Source of the DNA: Erpetoichthys calabaricus
Taxonomy: Eukaryota; Chordata; Cladistia; Polypteriformes; Polypteridae
Assembly: GCF_900747795.2 (NCBI RefSeq)
Contig: NC_041395.2
Span: forward strand, 170,201,187 to 170,265,186
Direction of reading: 5' to 3'
DNA: 64,000 bases
Positions within the stretch are counted from its first letter, which is position 1; each line of letters begins with the position of its first letter. Of this stretch, positions 23,581 through 54,856 are shown piece by piece. The translations under genes were made by a program, and so were the position numbers. Below the pieces are notes generated by a model. That model was given only the letters and a program-made list of their open reading frames with translations. It made no database searches and was not told the origin of the DNA.

Positions 23581-26253
23581 AAAGTATCTCCGGGAAGATG
23601 CTGGCCCCATCCTAGATTTATTGGGATGGTAGTGGGTCTTGATAGAACCATGTCTGGTGGTGCTCTGTTGTCTTTTATATATTATGTATAAATAAACCAT
23701 TATTGTCGTAACAATGATGTTGTATGAAATTTGATTGGGTAAACTTGATAACAACAAGCCATAAGCACAAATCTAGAATATCCAACCAACAAGTACAGCA
23801 GAGCACGTTTAGAAATTCCTCATATTCGTGTACAACATTCTAAAGTTCAGATGTTTCATTTCATGTTTTTCACAGCATGTAGTATAAAATCTGGCTGTGT
23901 TTGACTGTCACACATTCCTCAATACAACAGACTACTATCGCAGGACACACTAAGCACACGATGGATACATGACATAGAAAAGCTTTAGGGCCATTATAAC
24001 AAACGTATTTGCATTCAGGAGGTTTATACTAAAAATAAAACTGGTTTTGTTTTAGTGTTGTTTCTCAAAATCGGTCAAGCTTAAAAGTCTATGAACATTC
24101 CTGAGTAAAGAAATTCTTTTGTGTGGCTAATGGCCAAACTGCATTAGTTTTTAAATTTTCCTAGACAATTTCCAATGCCAATTATGTCATATGTCCTTTT
24201 GAGTAGACTTAATGTTCAGATAAGAGAAATGTCATTACAAACCGGCAAATGTGTAACTAAATGAAGAAATTATTTGACTGAAACCCTCACCAGGAAAAGT
24301 GGGTGGGAAGATGAGATGAGAAGAAATTATTCCCTGGGTAGAAACGAAGACTGTAGCTATAGTGGATCCATTATTCCCTTTGGAGATTAATAAAGCGTAC
24401 CGAATTATATTGTGCAATCAGTGAATAATGTCCACAACTCTATCCCTGAGATCTTTTGAAAGTGGCTTGCCACCCTTAGTCAGTTGTTTGCTGTCAGTTG
24501 CACTACCAAGCAAGGGAATGCTCTCCACTCTTTGCCAGAAAATCCTGTAACTCCTTCAAGGTGGCCATTGGCCTCTTGGTAGCCTCTCTTACTAGTTTCC
24601 TCCTTGCTCTTCCATCCAGTTTGGAGAGATGGCCGGATCCAGGGAGGGTCCTAGTAGTACCAAACACTTGCTACTTCTTTATTATGGACTTTACTGTGCT
24701 CCTTGGGATTGATAAAGCCTTAGAGATTTTTTTTGTATCCATCTCCTGCCTTATGTCTGTCCACAACTCTATCCCTGAGATCTTTTGAAAGTGGCTTGCC
24801 TCTCATAGTCAGATGTTTGCTGTCAGTTGCACTACCAAGCAAGGGAATGCTCCAGGAACAGCTGTTTTTATGCTTCACTAACCACACTGCTTACAGTTGA
24901 TCACAGGTGGAAGCCAGTAACCATGGTCTGCAATGGAAATGGTGGTTACTTACACCTGATTGGGTTTTGGGGTATTGGGGGGGTTGATCCTTTATTAATC
25001 TCAGTATTTCTTATTTGATATTTTTTAAAATTCTTCTGAACTATAGCTGTGATATCTTTCACTGTGATGTTATAGATTGTATTGAGTAAGTAAAGCTGGA
25101 AAAAATATCGGTTTGTGTGTTTTTATTTAAGCAAAAAAAATGGGAATATTTCGAAGGGGGTGATTTTCTTTTCTCAAAATCAAAGGAAAGTAAGCTGGAG
25201 AGGGGAGCACCAGAAACTGTCACTAGAAAAGCCTGTTCAGTCCTGGTTAGTGGCAGTGTTTGCTGCTTTTCTAGGTTAGCTGGTTCAATTCATGGGTTAG
25301 CTAGTTCAATTCTATAATTGTGAATTTTTACAAGGTTATACAAAAGAGTCCAGTCCTGAAATTCAGCCTCATTATTAGAACCATACAAGTTTCACAAACA
25401 GAAAATGGGAACACCATGAAGCTGTGCAATTTATTTGATATGTAGGAAGGTCTTGGAATAGAGGAAAGGCAAATATTCTGGGTGCTCCTCTCATTTAAGT
25501 TGAAAGGAGTATATTGTCTTTATAACTGTTTGCTGCCAGCAAGGTTAGAGTGTCCCACTGAATGTGCAGAGTGTACTCTAATGCACTTGCGTTTTAACAA
25601 CCTAAATGTTTGCGTCTGCTAACTGTTTTATTTTTCTCCTTTCCAGATACTTTGTCAAGTATGCCTGGGGCTGGACTTTCATTTTGCTGCTGCCCTTTAT
25701 ATTAATTTCCCACTATTATATGAAACGAGACCGAAAGCTTGTCCTTCAGCGTTTATGCTCACTTGTGGTTGGAACTACGATCTGGTATTTGTGCACTTCA
25801 TTGTTTTTCTATATTGAGGATGTGACTGGGAATTGTTATGAATCGGAATCCAAGGAAATTCTCAAAAGTGAACACGCCTCCAGGGTAGAATGTAAAAAGC
25901 ATGGCCTGGTCTGGTTTGGATATGATATTTCTGGTCACTCCTTTCTACTGTCATATTCAGCATTAATTATATTGGAAGAGACAGCCATCATGTCTGATCT
26001 GAAAAAAATGAACCCTAAGCCAGTGGACTGGGCCAAAAGCCTTATTAATGTTTTTTACATTGCACTCAATGTTTTAGTTCTAATTTGGGTTTGTATGTTC
26101 TTTTTCACCTCTGTGTATTTTCATACCATTTCACACAAAATGTTTGGTACAGCTTTTGGAATTCTAGCATGGTATGTGACTTATCAACTGTGGTATCAAG
26201 CACAGTTTTCACCAGGAATTCCTCCTAAAATTCAAAGAACTAATCTGAATTAA
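17623..26253 (+). CDS. FITM2: FITM2, fat storage-inducing transmembrane protein 2 (two coding exons)
   Basis: Coding sequence is 17623-17795 joined to 25647-26253: 780 bases, 259 codons plus stop, against 262 residues in human FITM2. Donor GTGAGT follows 17795 and acceptor TTCCAG precedes 25647; the split valine codon restores frame across the join. The family sits in the ER membrane and acts on acyl-CoA and phospholipid-type substrates, shaping lipid droplet birth. The two family histidines are visible: residue 155 in YDISGHSF and residue 217 in SVYFHTISHK, matching human H155 and H214. Several hydrophobic segments fit a six-pass protein. The start at 17623 (MAALEQC) aligns with human MEHLERC; in-frame ATGs at 17554 and 17590 would add residues the family lacks. 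The gene looks intact. FITM1 is less likely, given GDAP1L1 and JPH2 as neighbours. Confidence 0.95.
18785..19765 (-). mobile_element. L2-type LINE, 3' reverse transcriptase remnant
   Basis: Minus-strand frames give, in order, VRNPGIIYDSDFKL, RLQLL, TKRRHHISLIQAPLPWL, IKYRVDFKI, ALHRSAPSHLADLLCPSPST and SNQLLLSVPQTHVKL. These follow the end of L2/CR1-group reverse transcriptases (LGVIFDSDL ... HWLPV.YRIDFK ... LAPSYL.DLL). Several stops and frame changes; 5' truncated. Confidence 0.8.
20465..20925 (-). mobile_element. LINE C-terminal fragment (RTE-like)
   Basis: A 126-residue open frame (20868-20488) reads ALTRKQETELEVAELKMLRF, GVTRMDRIRNEYIRGSA, RLCWFGHVQRRDAGYIGRRM and ELPGKRKRGRPKRRFMDVV. 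This is the C-terminal region of a vertebrate non-LTR element related to RTE-type LINEs; the clade is uncertain. The frame continues upstream a little (GLQGSSETSYV) and then ends: 5' truncated. Confidence 0.75.
23091..23120. repeat. TTTA microsatellite
   Basis: About seven TTTA units in the FITM2 intron. Confidence 0.85.
23543..23600. repeat. TATC microsatellite with LINE-tail flank
   Basis: About nine TATC units followed by TAAAGTATCTCCGGG, which recalls the tail at 16587 in reverse. Probably the tail of a LINE copy. Confidence 0.6.
24425..24960 (-). mobile_element. Tc1-type fragment with internal tandem duplication
   Basis: On the minus strand frames read LSKDLRDRVVD, then RKLVREATKRPMATLKEL-like sequence, the N-terminal part of a Tc1 transposase. 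A ~94-base block (24430-24523) recurs at 24758-24851, so the element is duplicated about 328 bases apart. The catalytic part is absent. Confidence 0.75.
25647..26253 (+). CDS. FITM2: FITM2 coding exon 2 (last)
   Basis: Begins A-TAC-TTT after a pyrimidine-rich acceptor and codes for YFVKYAWGWTF to the stop at 26251-26253. It carries both conserved histidines, the LVVGTTIWYLCTSLF segment and the C-terminal FSPGIPP motif (human FSPGLPP). Confidence 0.95.
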
Positions 26254-28022
26254 CTTTCTATTAACCAGAAAGGCACTCTAGGATGTATTCTAATATGAAG
26301 AATAATGTACACAATTATGAAGTCCATAAGAAGTTTGATTTTTTTTTTTTTTTTTTTGCATACATTTTCCCCAGAAACTTTATGGGTCCAGCTCGGTGCT
26401 GTCCCAGTTGCACCATGGAACTGTTTTCCTCATGAACCTAACCTGGATACGTTGGATTTCAGAATGTTATATTATATACAGTACACTATGTTATAAATGA
26501 ACATCAGTTTTTATTGTCTCATTTATTGGAAATATGATCTATGCAGTATTATTTCACTCATTATGCTAGTACAAATGTTTGTGGACAGGTATGTTTGCAC
26601 TTTTTTTACATCCACATCTGCTAAGTGTTCAGAAGTCTGCTTCATTTCCAGGCTTCTCTTTTAATGCTTTGGTTTCACGTGTCTTGTCATGAATTTGCTC
26701 CTGGAATGCATAGATGGCTAAACGTAACAGATTTTATACAAGTGTAATAATTTGCATATTAAGAAAGGATGTAGCTTTTTATCTTTTAGCCATTAGGTCT
26801 ACATATGTGTGCATATAATGGATATGCTCTTAAAACCAGTCATTTTGAGGATGGGGCCTACAAACTAAAAAGTGGTAAAGAGCCTTTTTATGGTTATCCT
26901 GAACAAGCAGTGTGTTTATATATAATATTTTTATATATGCACACGCATAGCATGTACTGTATATACATATTTTTTATTAATAAGCTACTTCTTGATATGC
27001 AGCATTTTCACATTCCTTAGCATTTCATTCACCCTTTCCTCCTGCTTATTAATTCTTTTGCCTATTGAGCATAATGCGTGACCAGAATGCAGTGCCTGCC
27101 AGATCAGAGGTTTTCATTAAGCATGTTTTTATTTAATTTAATGTAGCTCCCTAACTGTTTTGGGAGCAGGTAAACAATTTCTGAAAATGCTAAAGCTGGT
27201 GCAGATAGTTTGCATTTGGCCAGAAACTGTCCGAACAACCACTCGGTGATTTTCAGGAGTGAATGTGTTGGGGGCTGATGCTGCCTGGAGTGCTCATCTT
27301 TTAACTCTGATCCTTTACTTGATTTCTCGTTGCCACCTTGATGCACAATTCTGGTGCTGTTAATGATTCTTAGACCTGTCCGCCAGATTTTCTTTGTTTA
27401 TAGGAATTATTAATTGAGTCCATATAGCTGAGTCAAACTACACGGCTGGTAATTTCTTTACTGTAACTGCATAGCAGCACCTAGAAAATTGTTGCTGATT
27501 GACGCTTTAATTAAAAAAAAAACCAAAAAGCTTAATGGTGCCATTTTGATGCTTGACATAAGGTTGAACTTTTATCATGTGTGGACCATTATCCATCACT
27601 CTAGTCTTTTCACATGTGCAATAGTAACTCTGAGTTATAGCAACATAGAAGGACACTAATGTTCTGCTTTTGTCTGTTCAAATGAATGCTGGACATAAGA
27701 AGCAAACAAACAGAATGTGCCAATGCCTATTTAGAGATTCTGCCATTGGGGTGGTTTCTGTTAGACTTTTATTAGTTTTTGGGATATTCTTGCAGATTTT
27801 TAACTTAATGTAGCTTGCTTGTACAAAATTAAAAAAAATATATTTATATATGAAATGATTTCTGTCTGAATGTGTAATTGGAATCTGAAGTTCTTTGTTG
27901 TTCTTTTTATTTTTTATTTCATTTTACTCAAACTTAAGAAAATCATTAAGCCTCGTCCCTGACTTGAACACGAACTCACTATACTTTATAAATGTGCAAA
28001 CACAATTACATTTCCTTTAGAG
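26254..28022 (+). other. FITM2: FITM2 3' flank, probable 3' UTR
   Basis: AT-rich, without a credible open frame. A 19-base poly-T lies near 26339. I cannot place the poly(A) site. Confidence 0.4.
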
Positions 28023-28528
28023 CGGGGGTTCTTAACCTTTTGATGACTCCAGACCCCCAATGGATTGTCCAATATGGTCCCATACCCCCTTTACTTGGCT
28101 GTTGAAATAATCATCACCATTCCTTATATTAGTTGCCAAAATGAATGGCGGCATGCAGTCGCTGCCTTTTATATTCAATGCAAAACGTGCTTCTAGAGTC
28201 TTCGAGATACGTACATTGCCAATAAACGAGTAAATACACGCTTGTTCAGTAAATATACATTTATTAAATTTAAATATTAAAATTAAGACCTATTAAATTT
28301 AAAATTTAAAGTTGTAGTAAATACACACGTGTAAAATTAAATACAAGCATTTGCAGGAAATGTTGAATGTTCTCGAAGATTCTATCGCGTTCCATTCACG
28401 TACTACCCAAGTATAAATTAATACATTAAATAAAACAAATACCAGTACTTGGAGATCGAGTCCCATACCCCCAGCATTTGGTTCCCATACCCCCAAAGGG
28501 TATGTATACCTCCGGTTAAGAACCCCTG
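28023..28528. mobile_element. Non-autonomous hAT element with exact ends
   Basis: Inverted ends CGGGGGTTCTTAACC and GGTTAAGAACCCCTG are hAT-like (CAGGGGTTCTTAACC). The 8-base target CTTTAGAG flanks both sides (28015-28022 and 28529-28536). About 506 bases, AT-rich, no transposase. CCATACCCCC occurs near both ends. Confidence 0.9.
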
Positions 28529-28536
28529 CTTTAGAG

Positions 28537-31500
28537 CAAGGTATTCTGTACAGATTCTCAGTGTATTTAAAACACTTTTTAATTTGTCTTTTGCAGAACT
28601 CAGGCAGAGATTTTATTCCATCTTTGTGATCTTTGCAAAGAAGGAGTGGAGTCCAGCCGGAGTTCAGGGTTACAGGGAGCCATAGCAGCCTACTAAATAA
28701 AAGCTTACAAAGCAAACATAGTTGTTTTTAACTGAGGAAATTCTACCTTTAATTTCTAAAATGAATCTAATCTGTGAGATCCAGTTGTGACAAAAAGAAA
28801 ATAAAAAACACAGCTACTGTACTTGCGGCTCCAATTTTTACCTCATCCACACTTCCTTTCTGACCAGCAGAGTTTATGATACATTAATATTAGCTAGTGC
28901 TAAAGATGTTATTAAAAAAAAAAAGATGTACACTCAAAATTCAAACTTTTACATCAATTTATTTATTTTCTTCTGTGAAAGTACCTGAAGCATTAGTAGC
29001 ACTGACGCCTCAGTCCTACTTTAATAACTGCAGCTCATCCTAACCCTAACCCAGGTCACCGCACAGAAGCAGAGTTTACTCGTATTGTCAACAACATTCT
29101 GATGGAGAAAACGCCAGAGGTATATTGAAGTGCACCATTGGAATCTCTTCCTATACTATGTTATTACACAAATTTGAAAATGACACTCGGCAATCCTGCT
29201 GTGTTGGCCCATATTTATTTATTAAGGCATTTTCAGTATATCCAGAAGTGTGATGATACTATTCCATGATTACATTCCGCAGTCAGATACAGTCCTCGGC
29301 GCTCCGCAGTGGGGCTATTACTGCTTTCAATTTGCATGCTACCTTTGGGAGATGCTGTTTAAAATCCTAATATTCAGTTTCATGCATATATTTCAATCAG
29401 ATGTAATGCTGTTCCTCCTACTGAATCTTTAATAGACTACTTCAGTGAGTTAAAACAGTGGGTAAGCGCTAACTATGTTACATCCTTAAATTCGCATACT
29501 CCGATTCAGGGTCAAGCTGGGGATGAAAAGTAAATCTCTTTAAATTTGTAAAGGGAGAGAAATTATATTAGCTGGTAGGATTGCTGCAGACGACAAAAAC
29601 ATACTGCCGCATTTTAATTTGTGGAGTCTAAAACTAGAGCTGCAGATTAGTTCTGTTTGTTACACGTATTTTCAGTGTGACTATGGCCATCATTACCAGC
29701 TGTTACTGACTCTTCTTTTGTCTTTCTTATCAGTATCTTGCTGTGGTACTGTTGCTGTACATGAAGTCAGACATCACAGTAATTAGAAACCATGTAATAA
29801 AATGGTCACTGACACAATACCAAACCATCTTACTTTGGTATATTCATATATTTAGTACAGTTTTGAAATTCAGCATGTCTTGTAGGAAGCAGTAGAATAT
29901 CCAGAAGGAGGATGTAGCCTGTAGGCCTAAGTCTCAAGAACCATACTTCATTTCTACTCAAGGACTTAGGGGAACTGAAGTGGTCTACTTTTCAAGAGAT
30001 TTGTTCTCCTTTCCTCTGTTTTCAACTTTTTTTTTCAAGGTGGATCTTGTGTTAGCATGAATCTGCACCTGGACAAATTTACCAGAGGGGTGTTGACTTT
30101 ACACCATTGTTTTTTGGGTGATGAGTGATTATAATACAAATAAAACCCAAACTAGTTTTAATTCACAACAAATACAGAATGTCTGCGAGTGCATGCACAA
30201 CAGACCTGAGCAAACGCAGCACTTCAGGTTAGCGCTGTTGCTCAACAAGCCCAAAGCCAAGCAGAGGCTGTATCTGTCAAGTACATGTAAGGTGGCACCC
30301 ATATGCACATGGGCTCACACAGCACTGAATGCACCATTCGGTGCAATGGAAAAACCATACACTGAGAATAAAAAAACTCAAACAAAAAATAACTCTTCTG
30401 TAGCTTAGCCTACCACCACTGCATGCAGCTAACGGAGCTCCTAAAATAATGCCTTCAATGTTAAGCCTATGGTGCTTTGAACTATCAAAACAGCTCACCA
30501 CGGCTGACCTGTGATGCTGCTAGATTAAAATTCATATTTACAAAGGCAAAATGTTAAATCACTGAAGTGATCGTTAGAAGAGTTGAACTTTGACGAGTCT
30601 GGAAACTGAAGCAGCCATGTGATTGGAATTACCGTGCATTGCTGTCCAGGAAAATGTTCACATTTTGCATTTTTTTTGCCAAATGATTAAAATACATACA
30701 TTAAAGACCATATACACTTATATAACCGTATGTTTTCTAAGAATTTGTGCTAGGGGTAGGACAGCTGTCTAGTTCTCTTTATGCACTGACTGTGCTTACG
30801 TTTTAACCATCGTCGTTAATGTGTATTTAACTTGATATGTGTTTATGTATGTAAATCTTACACTATGTTGCTGTTTAATATTTTTAAATCTGTGGAAGCC
30901 ATCTGGAGCCTGCACACAGTAAAGTGTATTATATAAAAAATAAACTGAACTGAATTGACTTAACTGTTTCAGGAAGCATATTTTGACAGTGTCTTTGGTA
31001 TAATAAAAGCCTGTTCATACAAATTTAATTTTAAAATAAAATAGGTGTCGGTAATATTGTGAAATGTTTTCCTTTTAAGATGAGGAATACATTGGTATCC
31101 AAATTAACGGCAAATGCAGTTGTATGTGACCTACCTAATATTTCAAATGTGTATAGAAATACCGTACGCTTAAAATTGGAACAAATGGATTAGATGCATT
31201 TTGTGTCATAAAAACACATTTCAGGTGAGTTTTCTTGGATGTTGTTCACCCAGAAACTCTGTGTGTTTGTATCATCCAGCTGTCAATAAGCTGTGTGCAC
31301 TAGACTATTTAATCAGACATTAATAATAAAAGCCCGAAATAAACTCAGTGTTGCCTTTTTAATAGCTGTAAGTGGAATAACAGGCATCACAATCACTATC
31401 CTATTATTATTATTTTATTGATGGCAACTTAACAAATTAAGGCTTGTGAACCAACATCATTAAAAAAGCATAATAAACAAATGCAAATTTATAATATAAA

Positions 31501-33974
31501 AATAAGAAAATACAAATAAAAAAATACATCATACATAATATATTGTAGCACTTTACCAAAACATTGAAAATTCTTTGCCTTTTTCTGTTTACAGGCTGCA
31601 AAAGGATTTTCTTTTGGCATATTCTGTAGTCGTGTTTGGTGGGCTGTCAATCTATGGTTACCAAAATTATTAAATAAACACCTGTCAGATATGTGGTGCA
31701 GCACTCTTTGTGTGAGAACCCCTATTTCTCCTGCTTTTTAGCATTTCTAGGCAATGAAATATTACAAAAAATAATGCTCATCATTTTTTTTTATCTTGTT
31801 TGTTTCTTGCTTGATGGTTTCCATCACTTTTTTTTGTTTCTTTTTGTGTACAGGCCTTGCTATTTTTAATAACTAGAACATAAACAAAAGAAGAATGTTT
31901 CTGAAATTCTTGCACCGTTATGTTTTAACAATTAATAATGAAAAGAGTGGAGGAGTCGTATTTAAAGGTAGTCAATTTTTGGAATGCAGAGATTAGTGCT
32001 AAATTTTAAACACTATGTTTTATTCCACAGCTATGGCACAGAAACAATATAGTGTCAAATTTCAAAATGCTTAACTGAGTGTGCTCAGTGAGTACATGTT
32101 ATAAAAATAAACATGTTATCTGAAGCATTACTGTATGTGGGTTCCAAATATATAGCTGAAAATAATGTTAAAAATTCTGATCCTGAGAAGTAAACCCTGC
32201 TTTAACTTTCTGCTTTACATAATCAGCAATCTTAAAGAAGATAGCTGATCAGCAGTGCTCTGGCTTACCCACACTGGTTGAAATGCGAGTATCGTATGCT
32301 ATGTTTACAACATGATCTAAAACAGGGGTCATTTATTATTTAGTTTTCTAAACTTGGGCCAAAGGGAATTTGTTTAGTTAAACAGTTATAACAGCAATGG
32401 AGAAAAACGTTTAACCTTTTATGTATCCATGGGGACATTTTATTATTCTATGAGTCTTAATAAATTAAACAAAGCATCCTCTATTTTTGGAATTCTGTTT
32501 GGTTTTATATATTTTACTGACTAATGCAGCAAAGTAAAAGAAATACAACTAAAAAAAAAAAAAATAAGTATCTTCTAAATCGGATGGAATCTCCTTGTCG
32601 TCACTGGTTTTGATGTTCCTCTAATTCTTCCTGTGACATAGGCCCACTTTTTACATGTTTACTACTATGTTGCAATTGCATGATGAACTATTAGTGCTTC
32701 ACAGTAGTTTAAGTTTCCCAAGCAGATTAATCAGAATAATATATTTTAACTATAGCCATGAATGTTTTAGTATGTTGCTTATCTGAATAGTATGAATTAG
32801 TGAAGGCCATTTATCAGATTCTCAATCAGGTGATTAGTTGGAAGCTAGACATTTACAGCTGAATTTCAGTTTCCCGTGCTTACTGGATATCTTACATTTT
32901 CACCACTCTACATTAAACATTAGTTTTATTACAGTTTTGCTGCAGCAACTTGATTAAGTAGAAAGTGTGTAGGTAGTAGAATGTTAATGACAAAATAACG
33001 AATGTAATGTACTGGAAGACAGAGTCGTTGTGTGACTGCGAATCAAGAAATTCAGGGAAAACAGTCATTTGGCTGTAACATTTTGTTGATTTTGTTTGAC
33101 AATTCCTAACCTTTCACATTTGAAACAACAACTAAACTGCTTCTCTAGTGTACTCCACAGTTAGCCTCAGATAGCCGGTCCTGCGAATGTTAACACATAT
33201 GAAATTGGAATACTTTATTTTAGTGACTGGAAATTTTAAATATAGAGTTGAAATACTTTCATTTAATTTCTAAACTCTGTTATCTTCTGAAGTGCATCAC
33301 ATCAAAGACAGATTCACTATCATTTTACATGTTTTATGGAAAAATGTTCAGGCAGATATAGCATCTTTTGAACAACAGGAGTTGTAAAAAACCCTAAAGT
33401 TAAAACTAGAACCTAAAATATAAAGCATATTTATTTATTATAGGCTTTCAATTTTTATGTTTTAGAGTTTTTTATTGGGTAGGGCTAGGAGTCATAAAAT
33501 CAAGACTGCATGACTGACATATTGCTTGTGCAATGCCTTCTGATTTTGTGAAAAGATACTCAGGTAGGAAGATAACATCCAGTTCAATTTTTTGAGATTG
33601 TATTTTTAAACATTTTACTGGTTTAATTGCTTAGAGGTCCACTAACACTGTTTTGTTTCCATCAAGGTCATTAATTTTAACAAAAAAATACTTTTTAAAT
33701 TAATTTCAGCTTTTTGTATGTTTTGTAGTTCAAACATATCACAAGATGTCAAATTAAAAGATTGTTATTTACAATGCTAAAAGCTGTAAAAGAGAAAATA
33801 CTTTTTTTTTTTTCTTCTAAATTATGTGCTGTAGATTATTCAGTGTCATGGAATGTATTTATTCTCAAGATACTTTTTTAACATTTTATTTTTTCCATTT
33901 TTTCAAACATTATTACAGGTGGCTGAAACATTGCACAATAATACATTAACACCGAAAAGTGGTTTAGTTATTCA
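28537..33974. other. Intergenic DNA, nothing recognised
   Basis: AT-rich DNA between FITM2 and the end of GDAP1L1. A LINE-like tail (AATAAACTGAACTGAATTGA) sits near 30940. Open frames are short and unlike known proteins. The last stretch to 33974 is probably GDAP1L1 3' UTR. Confidence 0.5.
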
Positions 33975-53014
<19,040 letters not shown>

Positions 53015-53050
53015 GACAGAATGTTAGAGTAACAGTGGGGAGGTGGGGGG

Positions 53051-53094
<44 letters not shown>

Positions 53095-53460
53095 GAGGAA
53101 CATTCAGCACCACGAACAGAGCAATAGCAGCATCCTCAGCATCAGTGCTGCTCCCCATCACGCAGCAGCGGGCCACCTGGGACTCACAATGGGCGGGGAA
53201 AGATGACGCCAAGAAATGTAATTGGCTGATCTCAAACCGAGAATAGTGAGGCGGGGTGTGCAAGTCGTAAACAAGGCAGAGCCAAAGTTAGACGCATGCG
53301 CCTTTTTGAGCCACAACCGAATGACGCTTGAGGTGAACTAAAACCCCGCAGTGTAAATGTTAAGGGGAGGAGAAAAGGGGCAGAGAAGAAGCTTCCGTTA
53401 ACCCAACGCAACACCGCCCACGCTTCGTGCAGCAATAGCGTGAGGCTGCCAAATACGGCA
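53015..53460 (-). promoter_or_regulatory. GDAP1L1: Likely GDAP1L1 promoter and 5' UTR
   Basis: CpG- and GC-richer DNA directly upstream of the start codon on the minus strand. It contains a GA/CT microsatellite at 53051-53093 only about 37 bases before the ATG, so probably in the 5' UTR. No clear TATA box. Confidence 0.45.
53051..53093. repeat. GA microsatellite in GDAP1L1 5' leader
   Basis: About 21 GA units with one A-rich interruption, 37 bases upstream of the start codon; CT-rich on the transcribed (sense) strand. Confidence 0.95.
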
Positions 53461-53762
53461 GTGAGAAGTTACTAAGTTTTAGTTCGGGCAACTTTTATGG
53501 TCGTGACTAAAAATACATCTCTGCTCTACCAGTAGTGCCAGCTTTTAAGATTGGACAGTTTAATTTCTGAAGCAAACCACATTTTAACATCTACACCCCT
53601 TTTATCAAAATGACGTTTAACAAATCACAAGTGTACGTTTATTTTTTGCATATTGCTACAACTGCATCATTGTTTCGATGAAGACCACAACTCGGTCACT
53701 AACGAATATAGTATTATAATTACACAATCATAAATGTAATAATGCAATATTGAACATTTACA

Positions 53763-54063
53763 GGGCTGCATGATGGTATTTTGATTAATGCTGCTGCCTC
53801 ACACTCCCAAAATACTGAGTTAAATCCTGGCGCGGTCACTGTGTGTGCTTATGGAATTTGCGCAAACTCCCCATATTTGCGTGGGCACTTTAGTGTTCTT
53901 TCAACATATGCATGTACAGTAATGCAATAATCTATATTGACTTGGTGTGAGTAAGTGTGTAACAGTTGATCCATTTATCTTGTGACTGACTGGCTCCCCA
54001 TCCAGGGTTAGTTTTTGTACACAGTTTGAATTGGAAATAATCGGGTTTGAAAGTGAATGGAAA
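53763..54063 (+). mobile_element. Very old SINE copy
   Basis: GGGCTGCATGATGG...CTGCTGCCTCACA, GCGCAAACTCCCC and GACTGGCTCCCCATCCAGG follow the SINE in order, heavily diverged. Confidence 0.5.
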
Positions 54064-54628
54064 AATAATGAAGGTTTTTAGGAAAATGTTGTCTTTTTTC
54101 ATTAGAGGATTTTATTTTGTATAGGTTAATGAAACATCTTTTGCCAAAAATAGTAAAACATATTCTTATTCCAATTGCAATTTGGCGAGCACCAGTTTAA
54201 AATCCTTAAAAGAATTCATTACTCAAATAAATGTGTAATAATATATTTTTTACCGACTACAGTGCGTGCCAATTTTACAATATAGATATGAAGCAGTATT
54301 TGGTTTGAATAAAGCACAACATTCCAACGAGACATTGTAATAAATTGCCATGTAGGAATCTAGGATAAAAAACGAATTCTGATTTTTTTTTTACTGCGTT
54401 TCATCACGTGGGCCGTATGTTCAGATCGATCAATGCAAAATACTCATTTCAAATGTTTCCTGACTTGTTTATTTCCAGTCTAATCTTATAAAGTAGATCG
54501 CGCCAGAGAGCAACATGCTACCGACTTGTGAACATGGCTGAGCGTTCACTGGTGTTCAAAAGATCTGAAGAAGTGTAACAGATACAGAGCTCTCGTAACT
54601 CCTATTAGTATCAGTCACCAATGGCAGG

Positions 54629-54856
54629 ATGGAGGGAGCACAGTCCGTGGTTCTTACTAAAAACAGAGTAACAATAGAGGAAAATGCAGCTAGGAGAGGT
54701 CCTTAATTTGAACGTTACTCTGACGTGAAAGAAGTGTGCATTCCTGACTACTCACCCGACCAAAAGATATGCAGTGTATGTTTGTATGTATTTTCTAGAG
54801 GCATTCTTCCCCACATAGACCGCTGGGAAGACTATACTGAAAGGTACTGCATTTGA
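54629..54856 (+). other. Unidentified gene-like open segment
   Basis: From ATG at 54629 the frame reads MEGAQSVVLTKNRVTIEENA then ARRGP, meets TAA at 54704, and continues open in the same frame as FERYSDVKEVCIPDYSPDQK, ICSVCLYVFSRGILPHIDRW and EDYTERYCI to TGA at 54854. TGAAAG before AAGTGTGC and GAAAG before GTACTG could be splice sites. I recognise no family. It sits between GDAP1L1 and JPH2, where human has OSER1, but does not look like OSER1. Confidence 0.25.

Larger units (their letters stand above)
17796..25646 (+). other. FITM2: FITM2 intron
   Basis: A 7.85-kb intron between the two coding exons. It contains a small SINE scrap near 18580, an L2-type LINE, another LINE tail, a Tc1 fragment and microsatellites; the rest (for example 21000-24400) is AT-rich with nothing I recognise. 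Confidence 0.9.

Noticed and set aside
29036-29054. Telomere-like CCTAACCCTAACCC
   Set aside because: Only two units in unique sequence; chance.
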